Shown here: positions 8,890-17,698 of the stretch, in pieces
Position numbering within the stretch: the stretch's first letter is position 1
Layout: each line of letters opens with the position of its first letter
Assembly (NCBI RefSeq): GCF_000612625.1
Contig: NZ_CCAS010000007.1
Location: forward strand, 1-64,000
Length of the DNA stretch: 64,000 bases
Direction: 5' to 3'
DNA from: Neobacillus jeddahensis
GTDB lineage: Bacteria > Bacillota > Bacilli > Bacillales > Cytobacillaceae
The notes under the pieces: generated by a model
The model's input: the letters and a program-made list of their open reading frames with translations, nothing else
What the model was told of the DNA's origin: nothing
Database searches by the model: none
Program-made: the position numbers and the translations under genes

Positions 8890-9147
8890 TTAATCTGCTT
8901 GTTCTAATTTCAGGATGATTTCTCTAAGAGCTTCGGATTCATCGTCACCTGATGCTTCTAGTGTGATTTCTGCTTGTTTCGGGATTGCTAATGATAAAAC
9001 GCCAAGCACCGATTTAACATTCACCTTTCGACCATTATGTGTCAGAAAGATGTCAGCATTGAAGCGGGATGCGGTTTGGACTAACTGATTGACAGGTCGA
9101 GCATATAACCCTGCTTTCCTATTGATTTTCACAGTTTTTTGAATCAT
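8890..9147 (-). CDS. HPr-family protein, Crh-like, with Tyr15
   Basis: An 85-residue homologue of the PTS phosphocarrier HPr. The usual GLHARP around phospho-His15 reads GLYARP, so position 15 is Tyr and phosphotransfer by enzyme I is impossible. The regulatory Ser46 region is kept (VNVKSVLGVLSLAI), which is the site used by HPr kinase in HPr and Crh. B. subtilis Crh has Gln15, so a Crh-like co-effector of CcpA is the natural reading. It stands alone rather than in the yvcJKL-crh operon. I take the second ATG (9147), 6-7 bases from AAGGAGG. Confidence 0.85.
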   Translation of the reverse strand: MIQKTVKINRKAGLYARPVNQLVQTASRFNADIFLTHNGRKVNVKSVLGVLSLAIPKQAEITLEASGDDESEALREIILKLEQAD

Positions 9148-9375
9148 CATGTTCCTCCTTGATGCGCGTTGTTAATTTCTAAAAATCATGCACCTTTCTT
9201 ATGTATGAAACGAGATAGTAAAAAATGCATCGTTGACTGGAAAATGAGTCATTTGGTGTGAATGTCCGCCTAACTATAAATTAAATATAGTAGACCACAA
9301 TATTTTGAAAAAAATTTATTATTGCACTAGAAAAACAAAGTCTATCTGTTATATAATTAAATACAAATAAATAAA

Positions 9376-9389
9376 TTGTTATATAACAA
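9376..9389. promoter_or_regulatory. Perfect 14-bp palindrome upstream of BC1872-like copy 2
   Basis: TTGTTATATAACAA is a perfect palindrome immediately before the ribosome site GGAGGGG. A partial copy (GTTATATAATT) lies about 30 bases upstream. It is a possible operator or a short RNA hairpin at the 5' end; no known regulator is matched. Confidence 0.35.
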
Positions 9390-9403
9390 CGGAGGGGTAG
9401 AAA

Positions 9404-9727
9404 ATGATCAAAATAGATTCGATTGCACGAAGAATACTAGGATGGAAATTAAATAGGTGGGACCGTTGGTATGATTATGAGAAGGGTATTTTTATTCATG
9501 ATTCAGATTTTCAACCTGAGAAAAACTTGGACCATGCAATGATCATTGTGGAAAAATTAGCGGAGTTAGGATTTTCCTATCAAATAAAAGACGCTTCTAG
9601 AGTCTGCTTTAATGAAATTTGTGCGACAGGCGAGACGTTGGCACAAGCTATTACGAATGCCGCATATGCTATCATAGAACAACATTCGGTTGCAGATAGC
9701 TCAAGAATGTGGCAGAAATTATGCTGA
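9404..9727 (+). CDS. BC1872-like (phage ABA sandwich domain) small protein, copy 2
   Basis: A 107-residue paralogue of the gene at 5945: ARRILGWKLNRWDRW, a DYEKG.FI.DSDFQPEKN stretch, LDHAMIIVEKL and C.EIC.TGETLAQAI.NAAY. Residues 5-60 are nearly identical between the two copies, and the tails differ. Family function is unknown. Strong ribosome site GGAGGGG. It is a monocistronic unit with its own upstream palindrome and terminator, unlike copy 1, which rides in an operon. Confidence 0.75.
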   Translation: MIKIDSIARRILGWKLNRWDRWYDYEKGIFIHDSDFQPEKNLDHAMIIVEKLAELGFSYQIKDASRVCFNEICATGETLAQAITNAAYAIIEQHSVADSSRMWQKLC

Positions 9728-9739
9728 ATGGTTTGAACA

Positions 9740-9774
9740 AAGAACTTGAGGCGTTTATTTCAAGTTCTTTTTTT
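9740..9774 (+). terminator. Intrinsic terminator
   Basis: AAGAACTTGA/TCAAGTTCTT stem followed by a run of seven to eight T after BC1872-like copy 2. Confidence 0.85.
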
Positions 9775-9805
9775 GCTGATAGGAAATTATAACTTTCCTA
9801 TCAGC
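9775..9805. repeat. 12-bp perfect inverted repeat, possible dispersed-element end
   Basis: GCTGATAGGAAA/TTTCCTATCAGC with the loop TTATAAC starts right where the preceding terminator ends. The region 9806-9960 read on minus holds short protein-like stretches broken by stops (for example LADWQAQRAKIEV), suggesting a decayed mobile or repeated element. This is a weak inference. Confidence 0.35.
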
Positions 9806-10048
9806 CAAAAGTGCAACTACACCTCTATCTTTGCCCTTTGTGCTTGCCAATCGGCGAGTTTTCTTTATGAAGTTATTGGTGGTTCCCCGATCTAGACCAA
9901 TATTTTTATGTTATTTAGGACCGTAAGAGCAAGAATGAGGACGAAATCTGAGAAAATTCATTGTAAAATCAAATCCATAGTTGGTTATTTTGACATACTT
10001 GTACCTGACTAGTGTGATAAATATGGTCAGACAATGAGACAAATGTTT

Positions 10049-10125
10049 ATAATGGAAAAGGACTGAAGTTAAGAATTGAAGCAGAAAAAGATGCCATAAG
10101 AATTAGGCTACAAGAGTCCTTTTTA
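10049..10125 (+). other. Intergenic long-loop hairpin; possible small transcript
   Basis: In the 475-base gap before the glycosylase gene, TATAAT (10049-10054) is followed by AAAGGACT (10057-10064). AGTCCTTTTT (10115-10124) ends in a T-rich run. The arms pair across about 50 bases and could end a short RNA. No good -35 box is seen, so this is only a candidate. Confidence 0.25.
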
Positions 10126-10202
10126 TTTTAGCTGTTTTTTCGGTAACTAAAAGATTGTTCTCCATCCGAATACAGAAGTCTTAATAGGTAAGGAGCTTTC
10201 GA

Positions 10203-11120
10203 ATGAATTGGCAGGATCATGAAACATATATCGAAATTTTTCCACCGCGGGAATTTAATTTTCAAGAGTGCATCGTATTCTTGAGTAGGTCGGAGCAGGA
10301 AGTGCTTCATCAAATAATTGATGGAACGCTATATAAGGCTATTCCCGTGGAAGATGCCTTCATTTTATTTAAAATAACGGGGTCTCGACACGTGCTACGG
10401 ATTGACTTCCCGATTGAGCCTCCTGCTCCAGAGATTCGGTCTCAGGTGGCTTTTTATATTTGGGGTTGGTTTGATCTAGATACAAATCTTCGCCATTTTT
10501 ATGAGCTGGCAAGCACCGACCCAATCTTAAGGTCTGTCGTCGAAAATTATGCAGGATTGCGGATAATCGGAGTCCCTGATATATTTGAAGCATTGACATG
10601 GGCAATAATTGGACAGCAGATCAATTTAACGTTTGCTTATACATTAAAGAAGCGCTTTGTAGAACAATTTGGAGAATGTCTCACCTTTGAAGGCTCCACC
10701 TTTTGGGTATACCCATCCTATAATAAAATCGCTGAAATCAAAGTGGACGAGCTGCGGGAGCTTCAGTTCTCTGTCAGAAAAGCAGAATATGTGATTGGTG
10801 TTGCTCAAGCGATGTCAAAGGGCGAATTAACGAAAGAAGGTTTCCTTCAACAAGGAGATTATCTACAAATCAAAAAATCCCTGATGGCTATTCGAGGGAT
10901 AGGTGCTTGGTCCGCAGATTATGTCTTGATGAAGTGTTTACATGAAACAGCGGCATTTCCAATTGCAGATGTCGGCCTACACAATGCCTTAAAATTTCAA
11001 TTAGGTATCGAACGAAAACCGACATTGGCAGAAATAGCAGAATTAGCGAAAAATTGGGAGGGGTGGCAGGCTTATGCTACCTTTTATCTTTGGAGGTCTT
11101 TATACAATGACATTACATAA
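10203..11120 (+). CDS. DNA-3-methyladenine glycosylase II, AlkA-like
   Basis: A 305-residue base-excision repair glycosylase of the HhH-GPD superfamily that removes alkylated purines. The N-terminal half carries the AlkA_N-like beta region. FEALTWAIIGQQINLTFAY starts the helical core. The helix-hairpin-helix is IRGIGAWSADYVLMK, and the catalytic Asp is in IADVGLHNA (about residue 256). Ribosome site AAGGAG. It overlaps the following methyltransferase gene by 14 bases, forming a two-gene alkylation-repair unit. Confidence 0.88.
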   Translation: MNWQDHETYIEIFPPREFNFQECIVFLSRSEQEVLHQIIDGTLYKAIPVEDAFILFKITGSRHVLRIDFPIEPPAPEIRSQVAFYIWGWFDLDTNLRHFYELASTDPILRSVVENYAGLRIIGVPDIFEALTWAIIGQQINLTFAYTLKKRFVEQFGECLTFEGSTFWVYPSYNKIAEIKVDELRELQFSVRKAEYVIGVAQAMSKGELTKEGFLQQGDYLQIKKSLMAIRGIGAWSADYVLMKCLHETAAFPIADVGLHNALKFQLGIERKPTLAEIAELAKNWEGWQAYATFYLWRSLYNDIT

Positions 11121-11592
11121 AGTAGATTACCAATCACCGGTAGGCGTTTTAGAGATAATCGCTACGGAGGAGGTGATCTGTTCCATTTTGTTTTCGGAAC
11201 AGGATTCACCTGTAAATCGAATACAAGAAGGAACACCTGAGGTTTTAAAAGAGTGTTATCAACAGCTGGATCAATATTTTAAAGGGGAACGCCGAACGTT
11301 TACCTTCCCATACCAGTTTGAAGGGACCGATTTTCAAAAAAAAGTGTGGAATGCTCTTAAGAAAGTTCCGTATGGTCAAACTGATTCTTATAAAAATCTG
11401 GCGGTTGCGATTGGGAATGAAAAGGCTGTCCGTGCACTAGGGAGTGCGAATGGAAAAAACAAATTAAGTATTGTTATTCCCTGTCATCGAATTATCGGAG
11501 CAAACGGCAAACTAATTGGCTATGCTGGCGGATTGTGGCGAAAAGAATGGCTGCTGCAGCACGAAAAAAATGTTAAGGGACAAACTGAATAG
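11107..11592 (+). CDS. Methylated-DNA--protein-cysteine S-methyltransferase (MGMT/Ogt-type)
   Basis: A 161-residue suicide repair enzyme that takes methyl groups from O6-methylguanine. The acceptor Cys is in IVIPCHRIIG (about residue 126). The DNA-binding helix region VPYGQTDSYKNLA and the C-terminal LIGYAGGLWRKEWLL are typical. The start is ATG 11107, 10 bases after GGAGG; a longer in-frame start at 11074 has no ribosome site. Coupled to the AlkA-like gene; no Ada regulator is present. Confidence 0.92.
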   Translation: MTLHKVDYQSPVGVLEIIATEEVICSILFSEQDSPVNRIQEGTPEVLKECYQQLDQYFKGERRTFTFPYQFEGTDFQKKVWNALKKVPYGQTDSYKNLAVAIGNEKAVRALGSANGKNKLSIVIPCHRIIGANGKLIGYAGGLWRKEWLLQHEKNVKGQTE

Positions 11593-11608
11593 CTCGGTGA
11601 AATAAATG

Positions 11609-11646
11609 AAGAGTTCAGTTCCTGTTAGAGGTACTGAACTCTTTTT
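11609..11646 (+). terminator. Intrinsic terminator after the alkylation-repair pair
   Basis: GAGTTCAGT/ACTGAACTC stem with a 12-base loop, then TTTTTG. Confidence 0.85.
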
Positions 11647-11775
11647 GTTACTATATACTTAAACGTGAGAGAAGCCTATTTGGAAAAGTTAAAGAAACAA
11701 TTACTGGAAAAAATTAAGTTGATTGAGTAAGAATTTTTTATTATTTATACATAGGCTGGGAGGCTGGTTACTCAG

Positions 11776-12456
11776 ATGAATATGAATCCTTTAGGAGATT
11801 CAGCTATTATGATTCGATTTGATGACAACATAACGTTTGAGACGCATCAAAAGGTTATGATATTAGCAGCCCGTTTACAGGAGCGTCCATTTCCAGGCAT
11901 GATTGAATTCGTCCCTGCCTTTACTACGGTCACCATTTACTATAATCCCATACATCTTACCTACCAAGAGGCGTACGCAGCCTTGGAGCCAATGGTGGCG
12001 GAGTTAGAAGTAAGTTCGGAAAGAACTTCAAGAATAGTAGAAATACCCGTTTGCTATGGTGGGAAATTTGGTCCAGACCTAGACTTTGTCGCCACGCACA
12101 ATAGACTCACCACAGATGAAGTGATTCAAATACATTCTGAAGCTGAATACCTTGTCTACATGATTGGCTTCGCCCCAGGCTTTCCATATCTTGGGGGTAT
12201 GTCAGAACGGATAAAGGCCCCGCGTCGCTCGTCCCCCCAGTTAACCATTCCAATGGGAAGTGTGGGAATTGCTGCTCAGCAGACGGGGGTCTACCCGATT
12301 GAAACGCCTGGTGGATGGCAGTTAATTGGTAGGACACCTGAAGCGCTGTTTCGTCCACACGAGAGCCCCCCTAGTTTGCTGCATGCTGGTGATCGGGTCC
12401 GATTTCGGCCGATTTCCCCTGAGGAATATCACCAATGGAAGGGGGTGACTTCATGA
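11776..12456 (+). CDS. pxpB: 5-oxoprolinase subunit B
   Basis: A 226-residue protein of the KipI/PxpB family (carboxyltransferase domain, subdomain 1). Together with PxpA and PxpC it opens 5-oxoproline to glutamate using ATP. Family marks include LGDSAIMIRF, YMIGFAPGFPYLGGM and the region PRRSSPQLTIPMGSVGIA. In B. subtilis the homologue was first known as the KinA inhibitor KipI. GGGAGG lies 12 bases before ATG 11776; a second ATG at 11782 is also in frame. ATGA overlap with pxpC. First gene of pxpB-pxpC-pxpA. Confidence 0.92.
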   Translation: MNMNPLGDSAIMIRFDDNITFETHQKVMILAARLQERPFPGMIEFVPAFTTVTIYYNPIHLTYQEAYAALEPMVAELEVSSERTSRIVEIPVCYGGKFGPDLDFVATHNRLTTDEVIQIHSEAEYLVYMIGFAPGFPYLGGMSERIKAPRRSSPQLTIPMGSVGIAAQQTGVYPIETPGGWQLIGRTPEALFRPHESPPSLLHAGDRVRFRPISPEEYHQWKGVTS

Positions 12457-13454
12457 CAATAAAGGTCATACGCCCCGGCTTGCTTACATCTGTTCAGGAT
12501 TTAGGTAGATATGGCATGCAAAAAGATGGTGTCATCGTCGGTGGGGCAATGGATCTCTTTGCTTTTCGCCTAGCAAATATTTTGGTGGGCAATCAAGAAG
12601 AAAAAGCAGCGTTAGAAATCATGATGCTTGGTCCACAATTGGAATTTTTGGAAAATACCTTGATTGCAATTTGTGGAGGCCAGTTATCCCCTAGTGTTGA
12701 TGGTCAACCGATTCCGGAATGGCGGCCCGTATTAATAAAGAAAGGTGGAATTTTATCGTTTGGAGCCATGAAAACAGGTTGTCGCGCCTATATCGCCATA
12801 ACGGGAGGTATTGATGTCCCGGAAGTAATGGGCAGTAGAAGCACTTATCTGCGTGCAGAGATGGGTGGTTTCCAAGGACGTAGTTTACAAGAAGGTGATG
12901 TTTTGCTAACTGGATCCCCTTCCAAATGGGCGATTCGCACCCTTCACCGGCTTGTCGGTAATTCAGGCTCCTCCTTGGTCGCCGCCAGTAAGTGGACCAT
13001 TAGTCAGTCCGTGATGCCAATCTATCGAAATAATCCTGTCATCCGTGTTATTCGTGGTGGTGAATTTCAATGGTTTAGTGCAAAAAGCAGGGAGCAATTT
13101 TTCAAAACAGACTTTTGGGTGACACCGCAATCAGATCGAATGGGGTACCGATTAAATGGTTCTGAGTTGAAATTATCCGAACAGAATGAACTCATTTCCA
13201 CAGCGGTCACCGCTGGAACCGTGCAGGTACCAGCCGATGGCAATCCGATTGTCTTAATGGCAGACCGGCAAACGACAGGGGGGTATCCAAAAATCGCTCA
13301 GGTCGCTACCATCGATCTTCCCATCTTAGCCCAGGTCAAGCCAGGCGAGATCGTACGATTTCATGAAATACAACTTGAAGAAGCACAGGAGTTACTCCGA
13401 GTGAGGGAATGGGGAATACAACTTTTAAAACAGGGAGTTCAATTAAAAGACTAA
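12453..13454 (+). CDS. pxpC: 5-oxoprolinase subunit C
   Basis: A 333-residue biotin-dependent-carboxyltransferase-like subunit (KipA/PxpC, urea amidolyase-related). Conserved stretches include VIRPGLLTSVQDLGRYGMQ, GAMDLFAFRLAN, GCRAYIAITGGID and DRQTTGGYPKIAQV. The start ATG 12453 overlaps the pxpB stop and has GGGGGTG upstream. It acts in the cytoplasmic PxpABC complex that recycles pyroglutamate. Confidence 0.92.
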   Translation: MTIKVIRPGLLTSVQDLGRYGMQKDGVIVGGAMDLFAFRLANILVGNQEEKAALEIMMLGPQLEFLENTLIAICGGQLSPSVDGQPIPEWRPVLIKKGGILSFGAMKTGCRAYIAITGGIDVPEVMGSRSTYLRAEMGGFQGRSLQEGDVLLTGSPSKWAIRTLHRLVGNSGSSLVAASKWTISQSVMPIYRNNPVIRVIRGGEFQWFSAKSREQFFKTDFWVTPQSDRMGYRLNGSELKLSEQNELISTAVTAGTVQVPADGNPIVLMADRQTTGGYPKIAQVATIDLPILAQVKPGEIVRFHEIQLEEAQELLRVREWGIQLLKQGVQLKD

Positions 13455-13525
13455 TAGATTCGCAAATAAAAGGGGAGACACTTTAATAGTGAGATACAAG
13501 TATTAGTAGATTCGGAGGGATTCTA

Positions 13526-14287
13526 TTGTTCCAAGTGGATTTAAACTGCGACATGGGCGAAAGCTTTGGTGCTTATCGGATGGGAAATGATAAGGATATT
13601 CTAGAATTCATTACGTCCGCCAATATTGCTTGTGGCTTTCACGCAGGCGATTCGTCGACAATGCGAAAGACGGTTATGCTTGCCTTAGAGAAGGAGATTG
13701 CGATTGGAGCACACCCCGGCTTGCCTGATTTGGTCGGATTTGGCCGCAGGAACATGGATATCAGTGCGCAGGAGGCCTTTGATATGGTTGTGTATCAAAT
13801 CGGTGCCCTTTATGGGTTTGTCAAAGCGGAAGGCACAAAAATTCAGCATGTCAAGCCACATGGTGCCCTTTATAATATGGCGGCCAAAAACAGGGAGCTG
13901 GCTGATGCCATCGCCCATGCGGTGTATAAAGTAGATTCCGGGTTAATCTTATTTGGCCTTTCAGGCAGTGAACTAGTCAAAGCTGGTGAAGCAATCGGGC
14001 TGCGCACAGCCAGTGAAGTCTTTGCCGATAGAATCTATCAGCAAGATGGTTCATTAACACCGAGGAGTCAGCCAGATGCACTTATTACTGACGAACAACA
14101 GGCAATTGATCAGGTTATTCGAATGGTAAAGAAGGGAAAAGTCCGCACGCAACAAGGGAATATCATCACCATCAAAGCAGATACTGTATGTATTCATGGT
14201 GATGGCGCACACGCCTTACGTTTTGCGAAGAAAATCCGTGAAAAGTTGAGCAGGGACGCCGTCCGTGTACAAGCCCCATCCAGGTAA
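13526..14287 (+). CDS. pxpA: 5-oxoprolinase subunit A (LamB/YcsF family)
   Basis: A 253-residue LamB/YcsF protein with the signature [49 protein letters not shown] and CIHGDGAHA. It carries the hydrolytic part of ATP-dependent 5-oxoprolinase. It starts with TTG 13526, 6-7 bases after GGAGGG. It lies 71 bases after pxpC, very likely the same operon. The order B-C-A differs from B. subtilis, where ycsF leads. Confidence 0.92.
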   Translation: MFQVDLNCDMGESFGAYRMGNDKDILEFITSANIACGFHAGDSSTMRKTVMLALEKEIAIGAHPGLPDLVGFGRRNMDISAQEAFDMVVYQIGALYGFVKAEGTKIQHVKPHGALYNMAAKNRELADAIAHAVYKVDSGLILFGLSGSELVKAGEAIGLRTASEVFADRIYQQDGSLTPRSQPDALITDEQQAIDQVIRMVKKGKVRTQQGNIITIKADTVCIHGDGAHALRFAKKIREKLSRDAVRVQAPSR

Positions 14288-14511
14288 CTGGTCGGTTTTT
14301 AGGTTGTATGTGAAGGACTCGTATATCCTTATTCATGCGAATTACCTGCACAATGGCACCACGATTGTCTTGTCTGTTATTAGGGAAAATAGCTTTATGA
14401 TTTCCCACCTTTATCTATTGAAGCAAAAGGGCAGAAATATAATTAGTATTACAACTGTAGAGTAGTTCAATTTGACATATTAATAAAATGACTAATGAAA
14501 GGATGTTCACG

Positions 14512-15651
14512 ATGACATTTTTAGAAAAAATTAAACCACATTAAATCAGCGAGGACCCGCTAATTCAAAATACAGTTTTGTATGCCCTGCATGATTATCC
14601 TGAAGTGCCTGCGGATTGGACGAATGAATTCTTGAAGGAAGCATTTCGTAAGCGGGAGAAGCAAACTTCGATTCTTATTTATGTTGAAAATCAAACGATA
14701 AATGAGGAAGCAGTCAACCATCTGATTGAAAATATACCAAAAATGGATCAGTCGAATCTCCACTTAGCCGTTAAATTATTCGATCATCTAAGCCCAGAAC
14801 TGGCTCTCACCTATCGGAACCAGTTAGAAGGCTATATTGATAAAGCTTTGTGGTCACTATATGAACAGATTGTAAACGGGACGGAAAAAGAGGTAATGAT
14901 CCTATATCGGAAAACAATCCAGGACCTTGACCGGGTTAATACCTTCCAGCATGATCTCTACATACAAGCAAAAAAACTAGCAAGTAGCCTCGTACAAAGA
15001 GGCTGGATTACTAAAACGGACATAGATAGGACAATGAAAAAGGAAAGTAATGAAAAATGGTTCTCCTTTGAGGGAATTTTAACAGTTTATATGATTGGCT
15101 TACTTAAACTCGATACGTATATTCCTCTGCTCGCAGGTCTGTTAGACAGGGATGATGATTTATTACTAGAGGAAGTTTCAGTGGCGCTAATTGGCTTTCA
15201 AAGTGATGAAGTAGTAAAAGTGGTTGAACCATTTTTAAAGAAACAGGATTCAATTATTTATGCGACTTCAGTGGTTGAAAATATTAAAACGGACTTTGCC
15301 GTCCAGGTATTAATAAATGCTTATCAAGTGACTGAAGAGATTGAAGATCAGGATTTATTAATCGAAGCCCTCTGCCATCAGTTATCGATGGAGGCACTAC
15401 CCACCATTCGTGAGCATATGAAAAAGGAGTATACCTCGAGTTTGGTGGAAATGGAACAGGCTGTTTATAGCTATTATCGTATTTTAGGCGAAGACCATCC
15501 TGAATTAGATGTTTGGAGACGAGCGGCGTTGGAGATGGGCTTAGTGGAGTTTCAAGATGCCGTCACAAATGTTAACGGAAATAAAGTTGGTCGCAATGAT
15601 CCATGTCCTTGTGGAAGTGGAAAAAAATATAAAAAATGCTGCGGAAAATAA
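14512..15651 (+). pseudogene. SEC-C motif protein gene with premature stop at codon 11
   Basis: From ATG 14512 (AAAGGATG upstream) the frame reads MTFLEKIKPH, then TAA at 14542-14544, then [18 protein letters not shown] and on without interruption for 369 codons. The frame on both sides is the same and protein-like, so a single base change (for instance TTA to TAA) is the simplest explanation. The rest is alpha-helical, HEAT-like, and ends in a full zinc-binding SEC-C motif ([18 protein letters not shown]). The family function is not known. Restart at TTG 14578 or the ATT at 14563 after GAGGA is possible, so a shortened protein may still be made. Confidence 0.75.
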
Positions 15652-15750
15652 GCGGTTGGGGAATAATATAAAGGATATATTAAAATAGTTTGGATAATGG
15701 ATAACAAAAAAAGCATTGATGCAAAAAGACTGAACAAGAAAGGAGATCCA

Positions 15751-17226
15751 ATGACCGAGAAAAAAAAAGCAAACGAAATAGGCTGGAACTTTGATAATAG
15801 TTATACCCGTCTACCGGATATATTTTTTCGCACTGTCGACCCCAACCCGGTTCAAGCACCAAAGTTGATCATTCTTAATGATCGATTAGCAGCGTCACTA
15901 GGCTTGAATATTAAGGAACTTGAGAGTGAAGAGGGGGTATCTGTGCTTGCGGGAAATCGGAAACCTGAGGGAGGTACGCCACTTGCACAAGCGTACGCAG
16001 GACATCAATTTGGCCATTTTACGATGTTAGGGGATGGCCGCGCGATGCTTCTTGGTGAACTAATTACTCCCAAAGGTGAACGGTTTGATCTGCAGCTGAA
16101 GGGATCAGGGAGAACACCATACTCACGTGGTGGCGATGGTCGTGCTGCTCTAGGACCGATGCTGCGCGAATACATCATCAGTGAAGCGATGCATGGACTT
16201 GGGATTCCGACGACTCGAAGTCTAGCGGTCGTGACAACTGGCGAGACGATTATGCGCGAAACCCCTCTGCCGGGTGCGATTCTTACCCGCATAGCCGCCA
16301 GTCACATACGTGTAGGCACATTTCAATACGCGGTAAAATGGGGCTCGGTGGAGGAGCTCCGCACCCTAGCGGACCACACTATCCAGCGACATTATCCTGA
16401 AGTTGAAGGAGATAAAAACCGCTATCTTTCCTTGCTAAAGGAAGTGATCAAACGCCAAGCTGCACTTATTGCCAAATGGCAGTTAGTCGGCTTTATTCAT
16501 GGCGTCATGAATACGGACAATATGACAATTAGCGGCGAAACGATCGACTATGGACCGTGCGCTTTTATGGATCAATATGACCCGGCAACCGTTTTTAGTT
16601 CGATAGACAGGGAAGGCCGCTATGCTTATGGTAATCAGCCTTACATCGGAGGCTGGAATCTGGCTCGATTTGCTGAAACCCTTTTGCCACTGCTCCACGA
16701 CGAACAGGATCAGGCAGTTAAACTAGCTCAGGATGCGATTTCAGATTACATGAAGCTGTATCATGCAAATTGGCTTGAGGGAATGAGAGCGAAACTTGGC
16801 ATCTTCGACAAAGAAACCGACGATGAAGTCCTAATTGCTGACCTGCTTACGTTAATGGAAAAGCAACGTGCCGATTATACGAATACCTTCCGAGCCTTAA
16901 GCTTTGTTAAACCCGAAGGGACAGGGATATTTGCCCACCCTGAATTTGCAAACTGGCATGAGCGCTGGCTGTCCAGATTAGAAAGGCAGAATAAGCCGAA
17001 GGATGCGGTCCAAGAGCTGATGCAAAGTAGCAATCCTGCTGTGATCCCACGGAACCATCGAGTTGAAGAAGCCCTGGAAGCAGCAGTTGAAAAGGGGGAT
17101 TATAGTGTATTAGAACGGCTATTGAATGTATTATCAACGCCGTACGCAAATACCCCTGATCAAGCTGAATTTTGCATATTACCGACGCCAACCACTGTTC
17201 CTTATCGTACGTATTGTGGGACATGA
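15751..17226 (+). CDS. selO: Protein adenylyltransferase SelO (YdiU family)
   Basis: A 491-residue pseudokinase-fold enzyme that transfers AMP from ATP to protein hydroxyls. Family marks are [71 protein letters not shown] (metal/catalytic loop) and the C-terminal PYRTYCGT, whose Cys is at the usual redox position. Length is full. The ATG at 15751 has AAAGGAGAT upstream; the longer frame from 15697 is not needed. Monocistronic, with its own terminator. Confidence 0.92.
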   Translation: MTEKKKANEIGWNFDNSYTRLPDIFFRTVDPNPVQAPKLIILNDRLAASLGLNIKELESEEGVSVLAGNRKPEGGTPLAQAYAGHQFGHFTMLGDGRAMLLGELITPKGERFDLQLKGSGRTPYSRGGDGRAALGPMLREYIISEAMHGLGIPTTRSLAVVTTGETIMRETPLPGAILTRIAASHIRVGTFQYAVKWGSVEELRTLADHTIQRHYPEVEGDKNRYLSLLKEVIKRQAALIAKWQLVGFIHGVMNTDNMTISGETIDYGPCAFMDQYDPATVFSSIDREGRYAYGNQPYIGGWNLARFAETLLPLLHDEQDQAVKLAQDAISDYMKLYHANWLEGMRAKLGIFDKETDDEVLIADLLTLMEKQRADYTNTFRALSFVKPEGTGIFAHPEFANWHERWLSRLERQNKPKDAVQELMQSSNPAVIPRNHRVEEALEAAVEKGDYSVLERLLNVLSTPYANTPDQAEFCILPTPTTVPYRTYCGT

Positions 17227-17240
17227 TATAAAAGGAGGGG

Positions 17241-17278
17241 GGAGAAATGGTTATTTCTCCTCTTTCGATTTTGTTGAT
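17241..17278 (+). terminator. Intrinsic terminator after selO
   Basis: GGAGAAAT/ATTTCTCC with a GGTT loop, then a T-rich tract including a run of eight T. Confidence 0.7.
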
Positions 17279-17391
17279 TTTTTTTATTGCTATACATTAG
17301 GAGTAAAAACTAATTTGAAAAATTCTTTCACACATTTAATTATTCGTCATATAGTAACTTCTGTGTGAGAAACATGAAGGAGGAAGTAGAA

Positions 17392-17526
17392 ATGAACAAT
17401 CAAGTAATGACATCACGGAAAAACGACAACAAGGATGGTGGAAATGGATATAAGATCATTGAATTCAATGTATCAGATCCAACTGAAAGCTTATTTTCAG
17501 TGGTCACTCCCATTAAAAAACAATAA
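17392..17526 (+). CDS. 44-residue orphan peptide
   Basis: A short frame with an excellent ribosome site (AAGGAGGAAGTAGAA before ATG) encodes a 44-residue peptide. It has a charged, Asn/Lys/Gly-rich N-terminal half, a C-terminal half with KIIEFNVSDPTESLFSVV, and a TPIKKQ end. There is no Cys, no membrane segment and no signal peptide. A terminator follows within 40 bases, giving a compact single-gene unit. I do not recognise a family. A regulatory or modified peptide or a spore small protein is possible; nothing in the sequence proves any of these. Confidence 0.55.
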   Translation: MNNQVMTSRKNDNKDGGNGYKIIEFNVSDPTESLFSVVTPIKKQ

Positions 17527-17562
17527 GTGGAGCAATTACTCATAAAGAAACTATCTTTTTTG

Positions 17563-17592
17563 TAACCATACATAAAAAGATGGTTATTTTTT
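17563..17592 (+). terminator. Intrinsic terminator after the 44-residue ORF
   Basis: AACCAT/ATGGTT stem with a 10-base A-rich loop, followed by TATTTTTT. Confidence 0.7.
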
Positions 17593-17698
17593 AAAATCAA
17601 AATCTATTAAAAAATAGCAGCCTTTAGGAGGTTTCAAAGGGATTTTGTTGAAATAGTAAATTAAATAAAATTCTTTCCTATCGGTGAGGTGTGGCAGA

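Noticed and set aside
11665-11730. 21-codon GTG-start frame (REAYLEKLKKQLLEKIKLIE) before pxpB
   Set aside because: It resembles short Fur-regulated basic peptides, but there is no ribosome site or Fur box and the length is within chance.
14265-14465. 66-residue ORF after pxpA
   Set aside because: It starts inside pxpA, has no ribosome site and an unnatural composition.
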